Assembly (NCBI GenBank): GCA_964508135.1 | Contig: CAZDSU010000024.1 | Coordinates: 20,915 to 84,914 of the forward strand | Direction: 5' to 3' | Length of the DNA: 64,000 nt | Source of the DNA: UBA6168 sp964508135 | Lineage (GTDB): Bacteria; Bacteroidota; Bacteroidia; Chitinophagales; Saprospiraceae | Shown here: piece by piece, positions 34,036 to 43,286 of the stretch | Position numbering within the stretch: the first letter of the stretch is position 1 | Layout: each line of letters starts with the position of its first letter | Translations under genes and position numbers: made by a program | The notes under the pieces: model-generated | The model's input: the letters and a program-made list of their open reading frames with translations, nothing else | Database searches by the model: none | Told to the model about the DNA's origin: nothing

Positions 34036-36408
34036 CTAAAACTCTCCCCGCCACGTCAAAATCGGAATCAAGCCGAGCTGCCGTTTCAGCAGCACCTTGT
34101 CCTGCACGGAGTCGTAGTAGTGGTACTGTGCATTTTTCCGGCTCGTAATGTTCTGAATATCAAGCGACAGCATCGAGTTCTTGCCCGTTTTGTTCCATTT
34201 TTTGTAGAGCCGCAGGTCAATGCGGAAGTAGTCGTCAAGTTTTTCGGTGAAAGCAAATTGTTGCTGGAACACCGTGTAGCCAACTTCCTTCGAGGCCACC
34301 AAGTCAATCGGTGTATCCCGAAAACCACCGAGCCAAGCCACCCGGCCGCTGATGCCGTTGATGATGGTTTTGCCGTTTTTTTGCTTCGCAACTTCCCGGC
34401 CAGCGGTGAGGTTCAGGGTGTGGCCACCGTCAAAACGGGTGGCATGCCATTTGCCATCTGCGGCGGTGTATTCGGAGCGGTAGAGCGAGCCAGCCAGCAG
34501 GAAGAAGTAGCGGTCGGTGAGGTATTTTTGAAGGGAGAGGTCGAGGCCGTAGTTGCGACCTTGTCCGGAGTTTTCCAGTTCGTATTTGGGGAATAAATTG
34601 CTATCAAGTTCAAGGTATTTTACAGAAAAGTCGGTCATGTTGATTGCGGAAAATGTACTGCCTTCACCCGATTGTATAGCCACGTCATACAGGTATTGAA
34701 AGTAAGTTTCAGCATTAAAAATCAATGCGTTGCGCACTTTGTGCTTGTATCCTAAAACAAGGTGGTGTGCTCTTGAAGACTTGGGCGTTGTTGACCAGAA
34801 CGAAGCTTGCGACAACTGTCCGGCAAGTTGCTGGCTGTGTGCGCCATAGGCCAACACAAGCTTGCCACTGCCAAACATTTTGCCCAAATTCATACGAGGT
34901 TCAAAGAAGATTTCAGTCCTGTCTTGAGTCAGGCTGCTGAGTTGTGCACCCAAAGTCAAATCGAAGCCATTGCCAAAGTTTGAATGCCACTCCGCAAATG
35001 GCTGAACCCTTAAAATATCGCCACTTGCAATGTTTAAAAAATATGTCTTAGAATTTTTTTTCAGTAAAGAGGAGTAAACATCTTCGCTAAAAGTAACTTG
35101 GATACCCGCTTCCAAATGGTTGGAGGCATTGATTTTATATGAAATTCGGGAGGACAGTGCAGTTTTTTGCAGTCGCACGAGGTCGTATTCCCGCTCATTA
35201 TTGGATAAAAAATCAAAAGCGAAGGAACTGTTGCGGTCATGTTCGAGTGCGGAGACTACAAAAGCATTTTGCCAAACACTGTGTTTGCCCACTGGCCGCA
35301 CGTAGGTAAGTCCAGTAGCCCCCATTTTCGAGTTGAAATCAATGTTGAAACGCTCCTTGTCAATATTCGCCGAGTCGGTGGGCGAGCGGTACAGCGTGCT
35401 GCTTTTGCCCCCCAACCCAAAAAAAGTAAACCCTGAAGGTAACGAAACATGAAAGGCCACGTCCTGGAAAGCCGTCTCCTCATCACCAAAATCCACGCCC
35501 ATCGAAGTCAGCAGGCCAGTGAAGGAGTAGCGGTAGTTGAGGAGGAAAGAAGGTGATTGGTGATTGGTGACTGGTGACCGGGGGCGACTGCCGACTGAAA
35601 TAGGTCCTTCCACGGCTGCTTCTATGCCAAGGAAGCCAGCCTGTGCGATGAGTTCGTGGCGCTGGTCGTTGCCCTTGCGAAGGTGCATGTCCATGATGCC
35701 GCCGAGCGAGTTGCCGTACTGCGCCGGGAACGCCCCCGTGAACAGGGTGGACGTGCCGAGCAATTGGGCACTGAGTATGTTCACCCCGCCACCCGCACCC
35801 GTGGGCCGGTCGCCGAAGGTGCCAGCGTTGGCCGTGTGGTTGGGGTTCACGATTTCCACGCCTTCGAGCCGCCACTGGAGGGCGTTGGGCGAATTGCCCC
35901 GCACGGAGATGACGTTGGTGCCGTCGTTGTTGCCTGCCACGCCGGGGTGCGCCATCGCCAGCCGGGCCGGGTCGAAAAACGTGGCCGGGAAGCGGAACTG
36001 CTCCTCGACGGTGAGGGTGTGGCTGTTGACTGGGCTGACCGGGCGATAGCCCGAGGCTTTCACGACGATGGTTTGGAGGGAGTCCGCCCGCTCTTGGAGT
36101 TGCACATTGAGTACGGTTTCCCGACCGGATTCTACCAGCACTTCGGCGACGGTGAGGGCTTGGTAGCCGAGGTGGGAGACCTGGAGTTGGTAACGGCCAA
36201 CAGGAACGAAAGTAAGTGTGTAACTCCCTGATTCACTGGTGGTTGTACCAATCAAAGGGTTGGTTCCGAGCAACACCACTGATGCACCGAAAATCGGCCT
36301 TGCATTGTCTGCATCGTTGACCGTACCCCGTAGCGTCTGCCCCGGCGTTTGCGCCAGCAAAACCGATGTGAAGCAGTAAAAAATGGAAACCAGTAAGCTC
36401 TTTTTCAT
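34036..36408 (-). CDS. TonB-dependent receptor with N-terminal carboxypeptidase-like domain
   Basis: This is a 790-residue outer-membrane receptor. The signal peptide ends ...SVLLAQ. A CarboxypepD_reg-like domain (about 20-110) has LRGTVNDADNARPIFGASVV and GSYTLTFVPVGRYQLQVSHL. The plug domain (about 120-240) has NVISVRGNSPNALQWRLEGV and the barrel follows. It takes up a ligand through the outer membrane using TonB energy; the ligand is unknown and no SusD partner is adjacent. The ATG at 36408 is chosen because it opens the signal peptide. Odd: residues about 270-286 (RPRSPVTNHQSPS) come from an in-frame GGTGATT heptamer repeat, probably in a barrel loop. Confidence 0.9.
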   Translation of the reverse strand: MKKSLLVSIFYCFTSVLLAQTPGQTLRGTVNDADNARPIFGASVVLLGTNPLIGTTTSESGSYTLTFVPVGRYQLQVSHLGYQALTVAEVLVESGRETVLNVQLQERADSLQTIVVKASGYRPVSPVNSHTLTVEEQFRFPATFFDPARLAMAHPGVAGNNDGTNVISVRGNSPNALQWRLEGVEIVNPNHTANAGTFGDRPTGAGGGVNILSAQLLGTSTLFTGAFPAQYGNSLGGIMDMHLRKGNDQRHELIAQAGFLGIEAAVEGPISVGSRPRSPVTNHQSPSFLLNYRYSFTGLLTSMGVDFGDEETAFQDVAFHVSLPSGFTFFGLGGKSSTLYRSPTDSANIDKERFNIDFNSKMGATGLTYVRPVGKHSVWQNAFVVSALEHDRNSSFAFDFLSNNEREYDLVRLQKTALSSRISYKINASNHLEAGIQVTFSEDVYSSLLKKNSKTYFLNIASGDILRVQPFAEWHSNFGNGFDLTLGAQLSSLTQDRTEIFFEPRMNLGKMFGSGKLVLAYGAHSQQLAGQLSQASFWSTTPKSSRAHHLVLGYKHKVRNALIFNAETYFQYLYDVAIQSGEGSTFSAINMTDFSVKYLELDSNLFPKYELENSGQGRNYGLDLSLQKYLTDRYFFLLAGSLYRSEYTAADGKWHATRFDGGHTLNLTAGREVAKQKNGKTIINGISGRVAWLGGFRDTPIDLVASKEVGYTVFQQQFAFTEKLDDYFRIDLRLYKKWNKTGKNSMLSLDIQNITSRKNAQYHYYDSVQDKVLLKRQLGLIPILTWRGEF
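35553..35600. repeat. GGTGATT heptamer repeat inside the TonB receptor gene
   Basis: Units GGTGATT, GGTGATT, GGTGACT and GGTGACC are spaced exactly 7 bp. A short related tail (CGACTGC, CGACTGA) follows. It stays in frame. Confidence 0.8.
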
Positions 36409-36472
36409 TGTGAAATATTTGAAAGGAATTGCGAAGCGGCAAATTAGGTCGGCCAAAAAAATTGGCGACCAC

Positions 36473-36480
36473 TAACTTTG
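36473..36480 (+). promoter_or_regulatory. Promoter -7-like box
   Basis: TAACTTTG fits TAnnTTTG and lies 33 bases before the ATG at 36514. No clear -33 box is seen. Confidence 0.35.
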
Positions 36481-36513
36481 GGCAAAAATAGGCCCTTGCA
36501 AAAGAACTTGCCG

Positions 36514-37389
36514 ATGGAAAATCAACGAACCCTGAGGGAGTTGCCGCCCCGCCGCCTCGACTGGTACACGCAGGCGGTGCTGTTGCTCGGTGACTTCGTG
36601 AGTCAGACGGGCTGGGCGCTGTTGGCCCTTGGCTCCGTTTTCTTTTGGACGACGGCGGTGAACTCGGAAGTGACGTACTGGCTTCAGGATAAAACCGTCC
36701 GCTGGCAGGACAAGGAGGGCGTCATCTTGGAGGCAGACTCGACTGGTACGATGGAAGGCGACCAGCGGATATGGCGTTACCGCCACTCGGTGGCCCCCGG
36801 CGATGGTTACCGCTACAAGGGCACGAGCTATTCGGTGGGCAAAAAATTCGATGCCGGGCAGCTCGCCTTCATCCGTTACGACGCCGCCGACCCCCGGAAC
36901 AACTACGCCGTGGGGCTTCGGCGCAGCGAACATACTTGGCGGGTAAACCTGCTTTTGCTGCTGCCATTGTTTGGTCTGTTGCTTTTGCTGCTTCCCGTAC
37001 GGCGTAATTGTCGGGTGCTGCGACTGCTGAAAATCGGCGACTTCACGAGGGGCAAGTTGTTTGCTAAAACACCAACGGGTCAAGTGGAGCGGGTTGGTGC
37101 GCACGTGCTTCCGGTGTTCCGGTTCGAGTTCCGGTTCGAGCACTTGGGGGCGGTGTTCCATGCCACCTGCCGCACCCCCCATCCGGCGCTGGTGGAGGAC
37201 GAGGATTCGGAGAGCATCCTCTACGACCGCTACCATCCCAGCTTCAACCTCGTGTACGATGCCGTGCCGAACCTGCCGAAAATCACGGCGGCGGGCAAGC
37301 TGGCGGCAATGCCTTGGGAGCGGGCTTGGGTGCTGTTTTTTCCAGCATTTGTAGTAGCGGTGAATGGGGTGTATTTGTTGCTAAATTGA
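36514..37389 (+). CDS. Membrane protein, DUF3592-like
   Basis: This 291-residue protein has a hydrophobic segment at about 33-55. A soluble extracytoplasmic region follows (about 60-150, with strand-rich GDQRIWRYRHSVAPGDGYRY). A Leu-rich helix (about 152-168) comes next, then a cytosolic stretch and a final helix (about 270-288). The arrangement resembles DUF3592 proteins, but I am not certain of the family. The ATG at 36514 is chosen because it follows a promoter-like box and the extra upstream codons look non-coding. The function is unknown. Confidence 0.55.
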   Translation: MENQRTLRELPPRRLDWYTQAVLLLGDFVSQTGWALLALGSVFFWTTAVNSEVTYWLQDKTVRWQDKEGVILEADSTGTMEGDQRIWRYRHSVAPGDGYRYKGTSYSVGKKFDAGQLAFIRYDAADPRNNYAVGLRRSEHTWRVNLLLLLPLFGLLLLLLPVRRNCRVLRLLKIGDFTRGKLFAKTPTGQVERVGAHVLPVFRFEFRFEHLGAVFHATCRTPHPALVEDEDSESILYDRYHPSFNLVYDAVPNLPKITAAGKLAAMPWERAWVLFFPAFVVAVNGVYLLLN

Positions 37390-37450
37390 AAATTGGCGCG
37401 AAGGCAATCACTACTTCTGTGAAAATCACGATACTTGTCAGCTAAACGAC

Positions 37451-38602
37451 TTTGTTGCATGGCTCCGAGTTAATTCCGAGCTTCCCAAAAATCGCCTTTT
37501 ATGGCTTTAGGTCAGGCGGCTTTAACTGAAACCGGCATTCCCAATTGGTTGAATCTATTGATGATTGCGCACTTTATGCGCACCTCTGTCTTTTGGTTCT
37601 CAAATCTTCGGGCGTACATCTTGGGGCCAAAAATGGTCTTGTACCGGTACATCGCCACCTCTGCCTTGCTTCGCCGGTGGTAGCCCGACTGCCTTTTCCA
37701 TTCCGGCCTTCCGAGGTCGTCTATTATCTCCAACGCCTTGTTCCGTGGGTGTTCGAGGTCGTTGCCTTCCCCGTCCTCCCAGTACGCCGCATCCTCCCTC
37801 GGCGGTATGATTGGCGCTATTTTCCGCTCTTCCAGTTCATCGTACACCTTCCTCCTGTCGTATGCGCCATCGCCGCCAAACTTGCCCACTGTACCTTCCA
37901 CCTGTTCGAGCAGTTCGGGCACCATCTCTGCGTCGTCCACAGCGTTGGTGGTCAGTTCCACCGCCAGCAGGTCGTTGTTGCCCTCGTTCACCGCCAGGTG
38001 GAGCTTGCGCCAGGTCCTGCGCTTGCCCACGCCGTGCTGCCTGACCTTCCACTCGCCCTCTCCGTAGACCTTCAGCCCGGTGCTGTCCACCACTATGTGG
38101 AGATGCTCGCCTCCTTTTTCCAGGCGCCACCGCTCTTTCGGGCGAATGGAAACATTGAGCGCCTGCTGGCGGCGGCACAGTTGGCTGAAGCTTGGCACCG
38201 CCAGTTTATCGCCCATTTCCAGCATGAGCATCAGCGACCGGGCAAAGCCCTCCGTCTGCCGGAAACCGAGCCTGAACAGGCTCTTGAGGCTCAGCAGGCA
38301 CCCCATGCAGCGGTCGGAGTAGATGATTTCCCCTCCGGGCTTTTGCTCCCTGGTGTGGTACCAATCTTCAACGACCTCATCGTCTATCCACAATGTCAAC
38401 GAGCCACGCTCGACCAGGGCCTTGTTGTAGGCTTTCCAGTTGGTGACCCGGTACTTTTCTTTCGGTTTCTCTGATTTATGGGTGTCTTTCTTTACCTTTG
38501 TCATAGTGCCGTGGGTGGTTGTTTTTTGTTTTGCAACTCAAATTTACCACTTCGGCGCTATTTTTTTACCCACGGCTCATGTTGGCCGAGCTATGCAACA
38601 AA
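37451..38602 (-). mobile_element. IS5-family insertion sequence
   Basis: This is a complete element of about 1.15 kb. The ends TTTGTTGCATGGCTC (left) and TTTGTTGCATAGCTC (right, reverse complement) are imperfect terminal inverted repeats, and one intact transposase gene lies between. No target-site duplication is obvious. The right end lies 31 bases before the start of the PAS-LuxR gene. Confidence 0.85.
37512..38504 (-). CDS. IS5-family transposase
   Basis: This is a 330-residue DDE transposase. The N-terminal region has KYRVTNWKAYNKALVERGSL, the usual IS5/IS903-group start. The catalytic residues are Asp140 (HIVVDSTGLKVYG), Asp212 (FGGDGAYDRRKVY) and Glu282 (YHRRSKAEVAMYRYK). It cuts at the element's terminal repeats and reinserts the DNA. 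The frame is intact, so the element may still be active. Confidence 0.93.
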   Translation of the reverse strand: MTKVKKDTHKSEKPKEKYRVTNWKAYNKALVERGSLTLWIDDEVVEDWYHTREQKPGGEIIYSDRCMGCLLSLKSLFRLGFRQTEGFARSLMLMLEMGDKLAVPSFSQLCRRQQALNVSIRPKERWRLEKGGEHLHIVVDSTGLKVYGEGEWKVRQHGVGKRRTWRKLHLAVNEGNNDLLAVELTTNAVDDAEMVPELLEQVEGTVGKFGGDGAYDRRKVYDELEERKIAPIIPPREDAAYWEDGEGNDLEHPRNKALEIIDDLGRPEWKRQSGYHRRSKAEVAMYRYKTIFGPKMYARRFENQKTEVRIKCAIINRFNQLGMPVSVKAA

Positions 38603-38633
38603 ATCATTTAAAAGTGTTTTCAAACTTGACTTT

Positions 38634-39410
38634 ATGCAAGATGTAAGCGAAAGTATGAAAGCTGTGGTTTCCTTTTGGAAAAAGGCAAACTCCGTGAATC
38701 AGGACAAGAAATTTCCGGATTTGAACATCAATCAATTGGTTGCCAACATCTTTAATCCCGGGGAGTTTTTTTACATCCTTATCAACTTCTTTGACTTGAG
38801 TATTGAATATGTTCACCCAACGATAGAAAAGCTTATTGGAATGAAGCCGGAAGATTTCAACTTTGAAACTGTTTTTGGAATCATGCACCCCGATGATGCA
38901 TTTCAAATGAAGCTAAAAGAAGAAGCTGCCGGTTTGTTTTATTATACCCGTATCCCTACCCAAAAAATTCCTTTATACAAGTCAACTTATACCTTTAGGC
39001 TCTTGAACCCCGATGGAAAGTACAAAAATTTCCTTACTCAGAATATTGCGCTCACCGTTACCGAAGGGCGCATACACCATGTCCTATCCGTGTTCACCGA
39101 CGTTACCTTCATGAACCTCATGCCTGACAACAGAATTTCCTTCATCGGTATCAATGGCGAACCCTCCTACTATTCGTTGAGCACAGACCCCAACAACATC
39201 CTACAGCCAGAGAAGGACTTAAGCCTCTCTGTGCGTGAACGGGAAATCGTAAGATGGCTTGCAGAAGGGCAAGGCAGCAAACAAATAGCGGACATCCTGC
39301 ACATCTCATCCCACACAGTAGATACGCACCGCCGCAATCTCTTGAAAAAAACGGGGACTAAGAATACTTTGGAACTTGCCGTAGTTTGTCTGAAGAAGGG
39401 ACTGCTATGA
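38634..39410 (+). CDS. PAS-like sensor with LuxR-type DNA-binding domain
   Basis: This is a 258-residue cytosolic regulator. Residues about 40-170 resemble a PAS fold (FDLSIEYVHPTIEKLIGMKP, then GIMHPDDAFQMK). Residues 198-256 form the LuxR helix-turn-helix: LSVREREIVRWLAEGQGSKQ, then SSHTVDTHRRNLLKKTG. The ATG at 38634 is chosen; longer frames start inside the IS element. The IS element ends 31 bases upstream, so the original promoter has probably been displaced. AT content is higher than in most genes here. Confidence 0.87.
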   Translation: MQDVSESMKAVVSFWKKANSVNQDKKFPDLNINQLVANIFNPGEFFYILINFFDLSIEYVHPTIEKLIGMKPEDFNFETVFGIMHPDDAFQMKLKEEAAGLFYYTRIPTQKIPLYKSTYTFRLLNPDGKYKNFLTQNIALTVTEGRIHHVLSVFTDVTFMNLMPDNRISFIGINGEPSYYSLSTDPNNILQPEKDLSLSVREREIVRWLAEGQGSKQIADILHISSHTVDTHRRNLLKKTGTKNTLELAVVCLKKGLL

Positions 39411-39702
39411 AAATAATTACTCAAATTTGAGTATTGCAGGGAATAATATGCTTTTTCACCTTTGCATAGGTATCAGCACCTTTGCAAATAAGGATTCCAA
39501 ATGAAAATCGGTAGATAAGCTATCACTAGCTCGTCCACAAAAAATAATTCATGGGGAAAGTATCCGCCGAGGCAGATGAAGACCTGCATACGCTCAACTT
39601 AAAAAGTAGGATTCTTGCAAAGAACTTGTTGGCCTGCAAAGGCAGCCAAGGTGTTTTTTTGCCTTACTTGAAACAATTGTTAACAATAGAAACCCAATTT
39701 TT
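39411..39702. other. AT-rich spacer
   Basis: This 292-base spacer contains no credible reading frame, repeat or hairpin that I can see. It precedes the secreted-gene remnant. Confidence 0.5.
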
Positions 39703-39966
39703 ATGAAAAATGCAACATTAGCTTTGATGATTCTGCTTTTTGCAGGTTTGGCCACTGCCCAATCAAGGCCTACTTTTCTAGGTAGTCAAACCTACCCGGT
39801 CTCCTCGTCTTGCAGTCCCTATGGCAACAATGAGGAAGCTGCTGATTTCGTCCTTGCCACCTCTGATGGCGGCTTTCTTTTGGTGGCTCTTATGAATGTG
39901 GCGGTGGTGACTGGGACTGACGGGTTATTAAGGGCAACCTGGACAAAATTTCTCGAGTCAACATGA
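39703..39966 (+). pseudogene. Remnant of a secreted repeat (propeller-like) protein
   Basis: This 87-codon frame has a good signal peptide (MKNATLALMILLFAGLATAQ). It then has a short region with ATSDGGFLLVALMN and TGTDGLLRATWTKFL. This resembles the T-x-D-G-G-F/Y-x-L ... D-x-x-G-x-x-x-W-x-K repeats of secreted T9SS proteins such as the one at 56.9 kb, but with gaps. The frame stops after one unit and no continuation is visible in the other frames. I take it as the decayed start of such a gene. A real small secreted protein is the alternative. Confidence 0.55.
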
Positions 39967-40250
39967 AAAATAGCATCCAGATGGTATTGTGAGCAGCAGA
40001 TTGCCGAAGCACTTTTGCCATCAATGTCATTTGCTAATTGAAACCTGCCAAATACGCAGCCAGATATGTCATTTACACATTGGGGGCTTCTGTGTGGGAT
40101 GCCATGAATTAGATTTGCCTCGACCATTAACAATCCAAATGAAATGAATAGCCAGCTATTTAGCCTCAAAATGACCAAACTCTCCTAAACATAGCCGCAT
40201 TGAAATCTCATTTTAAAATCAGATTTTTCCTAATCTTAAAGTTCTGAACT
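39967..40250. other. Spacer before the large repeat gene
   Basis: This 284-base AT-rich stretch may include further decayed sequence of the remnant gene upstream. No frame, repeat or promoter can be supported. Confidence 0.4.
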
Positions 40251-43082
40251 ATGCATACCCTTGCTATAGCTTTCTCAAATGTTCTTAATTCTTCACGGCA
40301 ACTTTTTACAGCAATATGCTTGGCCTTCTCGTTGCTTTTTTCTTGGCAGGTGTCAGCCACTCCATACACATGGGATGGCTCTACCGGCAACTGGACTGAC
40401 GCAGACAGGTGGATACCCAATGGTATTCCGGTAGCAGGTGATAATGTTGCAATTAATAGTGGTACTGTGACCCTCACTGGTCATACTTTTGTAGACAACA
40501 TGACCTTGAATGGCACAATCACAGGAAATTATGATTTGACAGTATTCGGTGCACTAATATGGGACGGCGGCTACTTGGGGGTAAACGCTTCATCGACAGG
40601 TACAGTGACAGTAGGCGGGTTGATAACGATTCAAAACAACCCTCATTATTTGTACAAAAAGACATTGACAGCCAATGGCGGCGTCAATCACATCGGGAAC
40701 GTCCTTGAGATAGGGCAAAACGGAACGTTGAATATTCCAGCCGGTCAGACCTTTTTGGCGAATGTTCCTGGCAATAATGGTTTAATCTCCGGAGGTGTTG
40801 GGGTAATCAACATGATGGGGACATTTCAAAGGACGGTTGTCGGTTATTATTCAACGGATGATGATATACCCTTTCACAATTCAGGGACAGTACAGGTGGA
40901 TGCGGGCTCCCTTGAGATTAGGGGCGGAGGTACGCACACCGGAACATTTCATGTGGCAAATGGAGCGACCTTAATTTTCAGTGATCGCACCCACAACCTG
41001 AACGGGACCACCTTCAGTGGAACGGGCACCTTCATGCTACAGACCAGCGGGATTCTAAGTTTGTTGAGCGATATCAACACAAACAGTTTTACGATACTGG
41101 CGGGAACCATATCCGGCAATTACAATTTGACGGTGAATGGGGATTTGACATCTAATGGAACTATATCCAACATCGGCAACCTGACAGTGACCGGTGCAAT
41201 GATATGGAACGGCGGCTACCTTGGGATAAACGCTTCAACGACTGGTACGGTGACAGTAGGTGGGTTGATAACGATTCAAAACAACCCCCATTATTTGTAC
41301 AAAAAAACATTGACAGCCAATGGTGGTGTCAATCATATCGGGAATGTCCTTGAGATAGGGCAAAACGGGACGTTGGATATTCCAAGTGGGCAGACCTTTT
41401 TGGCGAATTCTACGGACGGGAATGGAATTTTCGGTTCTGGCGGGGTAATCAACATGATGGGAACATTTCAAAGGACGGTTGCCGGTAGTTATACAACAGA
41501 TGATGATTCACCCTTTCACAATTCAGGCACAGTACAGGTGGATGCGGGCTCCCTTAATATTAGGGGTGGAGGTACGCACACCGGAACATTTCAGGTGGCA
41601 AATGGAGCGACCTTGATTTTCAGTGATCGCACCCACAACCTGAACGGGACCACCTTCAGTGGGACGGGCACCTTCAGTCAGACCAGCGGGATTCTGAGTT
41701 TGTTGAGCAACATCAGCACAAATAGTTTCACGTTACTGGCGGGAACCATCTCCGGCAATTACAATTTGACGGTAAATGGAGATTTGACTTCTAATGGGAC
41801 TATATCTAATATCGGCAACCTGACAGTGACGGGTGCAATGATATGGAACGGCGGCTACCTTGGGGTAAACGCTTCAACGACCGGTACAGTGACAGTAGGC
41901 GGGTTGATAACTATTCAAAACAACCCCCATTATTTGTACAAAAAAATATTGACAGCCAATGGCGGCGTCAATCACACTGGGAACGTCCTTGAGATAGAGG
42001 AAAACGGAATATTGAATATTCCAAGTGGGCAGACCTTTTTGGCGAATTCTACGGACGGGAATGGAATTTTCGGCTCTGGCGGGATAATCAACATGATGGG
42101 AACGTTTCAAAGGACGGTTGCCGGTAATTATTTTCTTGGAGGAAATATTACTTTTAATTTCAGCGGTACCATAAAAGGCACTGGTTCAATATCTTATAAC
42201 GGCACCTTTACCAACACCGGCACCATCGCCCCCGGCAATTCGCCTGGAGAACTTACTATCGCCGTTTCCACGCTTACCAACCATATATTGGACATCGAAT
42301 TATCCTCCGCTGCGGGACCAGGTACTGGACACGACCGGCTGAACATCACCGGAAATTTTGTGGCGGCGGGCACTTTGAACGTCGCCCTATTTGGTGGGTA
42401 CGACCCACTTCCAAACACAAGTTTCCAGATTGTTGCGGCGACGGGCACAGTCACTGGTACTTTTTCTACTATAAGCTATCCAGTCGGTGGAAACTGGTCT
42501 ATCACTTACAACTCCAACAATGTGACGTTGGAATATCTCGGACTCTTGCCTGTGGAGCTGATAGATTTCAATGCCCAGGCTTCGAAGAGAGATGTCCTGC
42601 TGAGCTGGCGCACCGCTTCAGAAATTGACAACGACTATTTTGAAGTTGAGCACAGCAGAGACGGGACGAACTTCGAAGTCATCGGCAAGATAGCTGGTCA
42701 TGGCACTACGCTTGAGGCGAGAGAATACCAGTTTGTACATAGGCAGCCGGAAGTAGGCCCCCACTACTATCGCCTGCGGCAGGTGGACGTGGATGGTAAA
42801 AGCAGCCTTTCAAAAATTGTTTTCCTTGAGCATCCAGAGAAGCCAAATTCAGTCATGCAGGTTTATCCGAATCCCACCAATGGAATTTTGACGGTTGAAT
42901 TTTCTTTCAACGATTTCGACACAGAACTGAGAATCGTTAATGGCTTGGGCATTCTGATACGAGTTGAGCAAGTTTCAGCAGGCACTGAAATCTACTCAAT
43001 GGACGTGTCCAGCCTCCCCGCAGGTTTCTATTACATCCATTCCAACCTCGGGTATCATCTTCAATTTATCAAAAAGCAATAG
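40251..43082 (+). CDS. Large secreted protein with tandem 213-215-residue repeats and T9SS sorting domain
   Basis: This is a 943-residue exported protein. An N-terminal signal is followed by TPYTWDGSTGNWTDADRWIP, a start seen in autotransporter-like beta-helix proteins. About 100-730 is strand-rich with Gly/Thr/Asn repeats. Two full repeats begin at nucleotides 40551 and 41196, and a partial third begins at 41835. The spacing of 645 and 639 bases (215 and 213 codons) keeps the frame. The copies agree at about nine of ten bases by eye, so duplication is recent. The C-terminus has a Bacteroidota secreted-protein region (LLPVELIDFNAQASKRDVLL) and a T9SS type-A signal (MQVYPNPTNGILTVEF). It probably acts on the cell surface as an adhesin or coat. 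No enzyme motif is seen. Confidence 0.88.
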   Translation: MHTLAIAFSNVLNSSRQLFTAICLAFSLLFSWQVSATPYTWDGSTGNWTDADRWIPNGIPVAGDNVAINSGTVTLTGHTFVDNMTLNGTITGNYDLTVFGALIWDGGYLGVNASSTGTVTVGGLITIQNNPHYLYKKTLTANGGVNHIGNVLEIGQNGTLNIPAGQTFLANVPGNNGLISGGVGVINMMGTFQRTVVGYYSTDDDIPFHNSGTVQVDAGSLEIRGGGTHTGTFHVANGATLIFSDRTHNLNGTTFSGTGTFMLQTSGILSLLSDINTNSFTILAGTISGNYNLTVNGDLTSNGTISNIGNLTVTGAMIWNGGYLGINASTTGTVTVGGLITIQNNPHYLYKKTLTANGGVNHIGNVLEIGQNGTLDIPSGQTFLANSTDGNGIFGSGGVINMMGTFQRTVAGSYTTDDDSPFHNSGTVQVDAGSLNIRGGGTHTGTFQVANGATLIFSDRTHNLNGTTFSGTGTFSQTSGILSLLSNISTNSFTLLAGTISGNYNLTVNGDLTSNGTISNIGNLTVTGAMIWNGGYLGVNASTTGTVTVGGLITIQNNPHYLYKKILTANGGVNHTGNVLEIEENGILNIPSGQTFLANSTDGNGIFGSGGIINMMGTFQRTVAGNYFLGGNITFNFSGTIKGTGSISYNGTFTNTGTIAPGNSPGELTIAVSTLTNHILDIELSSAAGPGTGHDRLNITGNFVAAGTLNVALFGGYDPLPNTSFQIVAATGTVTGTFSTISYPVGGNWSITYNSNNVTLEYLGLLPVELIDFNAQASKRDVLLSWRTASEIDNDYFEVEHSRDGTNFEVIGKIAGHGTTLEAREYQFVHRQPEVGPHYYRLRQVDVDGKSSLSKIVFLEHPEKPNSVMQVYPNPTNGILTVEFSFNDFDTELRIVNGLGILIRVEQVSAGTEIYSMDVSSLPAGFYYIHSNLGYHLQFIKKQ
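40551..42130 (+). repeat. Tandem long repeat within the secreted protein gene
   Basis: Three copies of an approximately 640-base unit are present: 40551-41195, 41196-41834 and a truncated third from 41835 to about 42130. Unit lengths differ by six bases and remain multiples of three. Confidence 0.88.
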
Positions 43083-43286
43083 ACTCACGTTGATATCATT
43101 TTGCTAATCCCTTCCAGAAATGAAACTTGGAAGGGATTTTTTATTTGACGAAAAATCACTTTCGATTCAGTGCGCTTCTGCACCCGTTTTGAATCTATTT
43201 CCCTTGTTTCTTTTTTTACGATTTGCTGCCGGAGGCAAAAACGAACACTGCCTGCCTCAGCAAATCCCATACTTATCTGTATTGTA

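Noticed and set aside
40551..42130. CRISPR-like repeats
   Set aside because: The repeats are about 640 bases, in frame and contiguous; they are protein-coding tandem duplications, not short spaced repeats.
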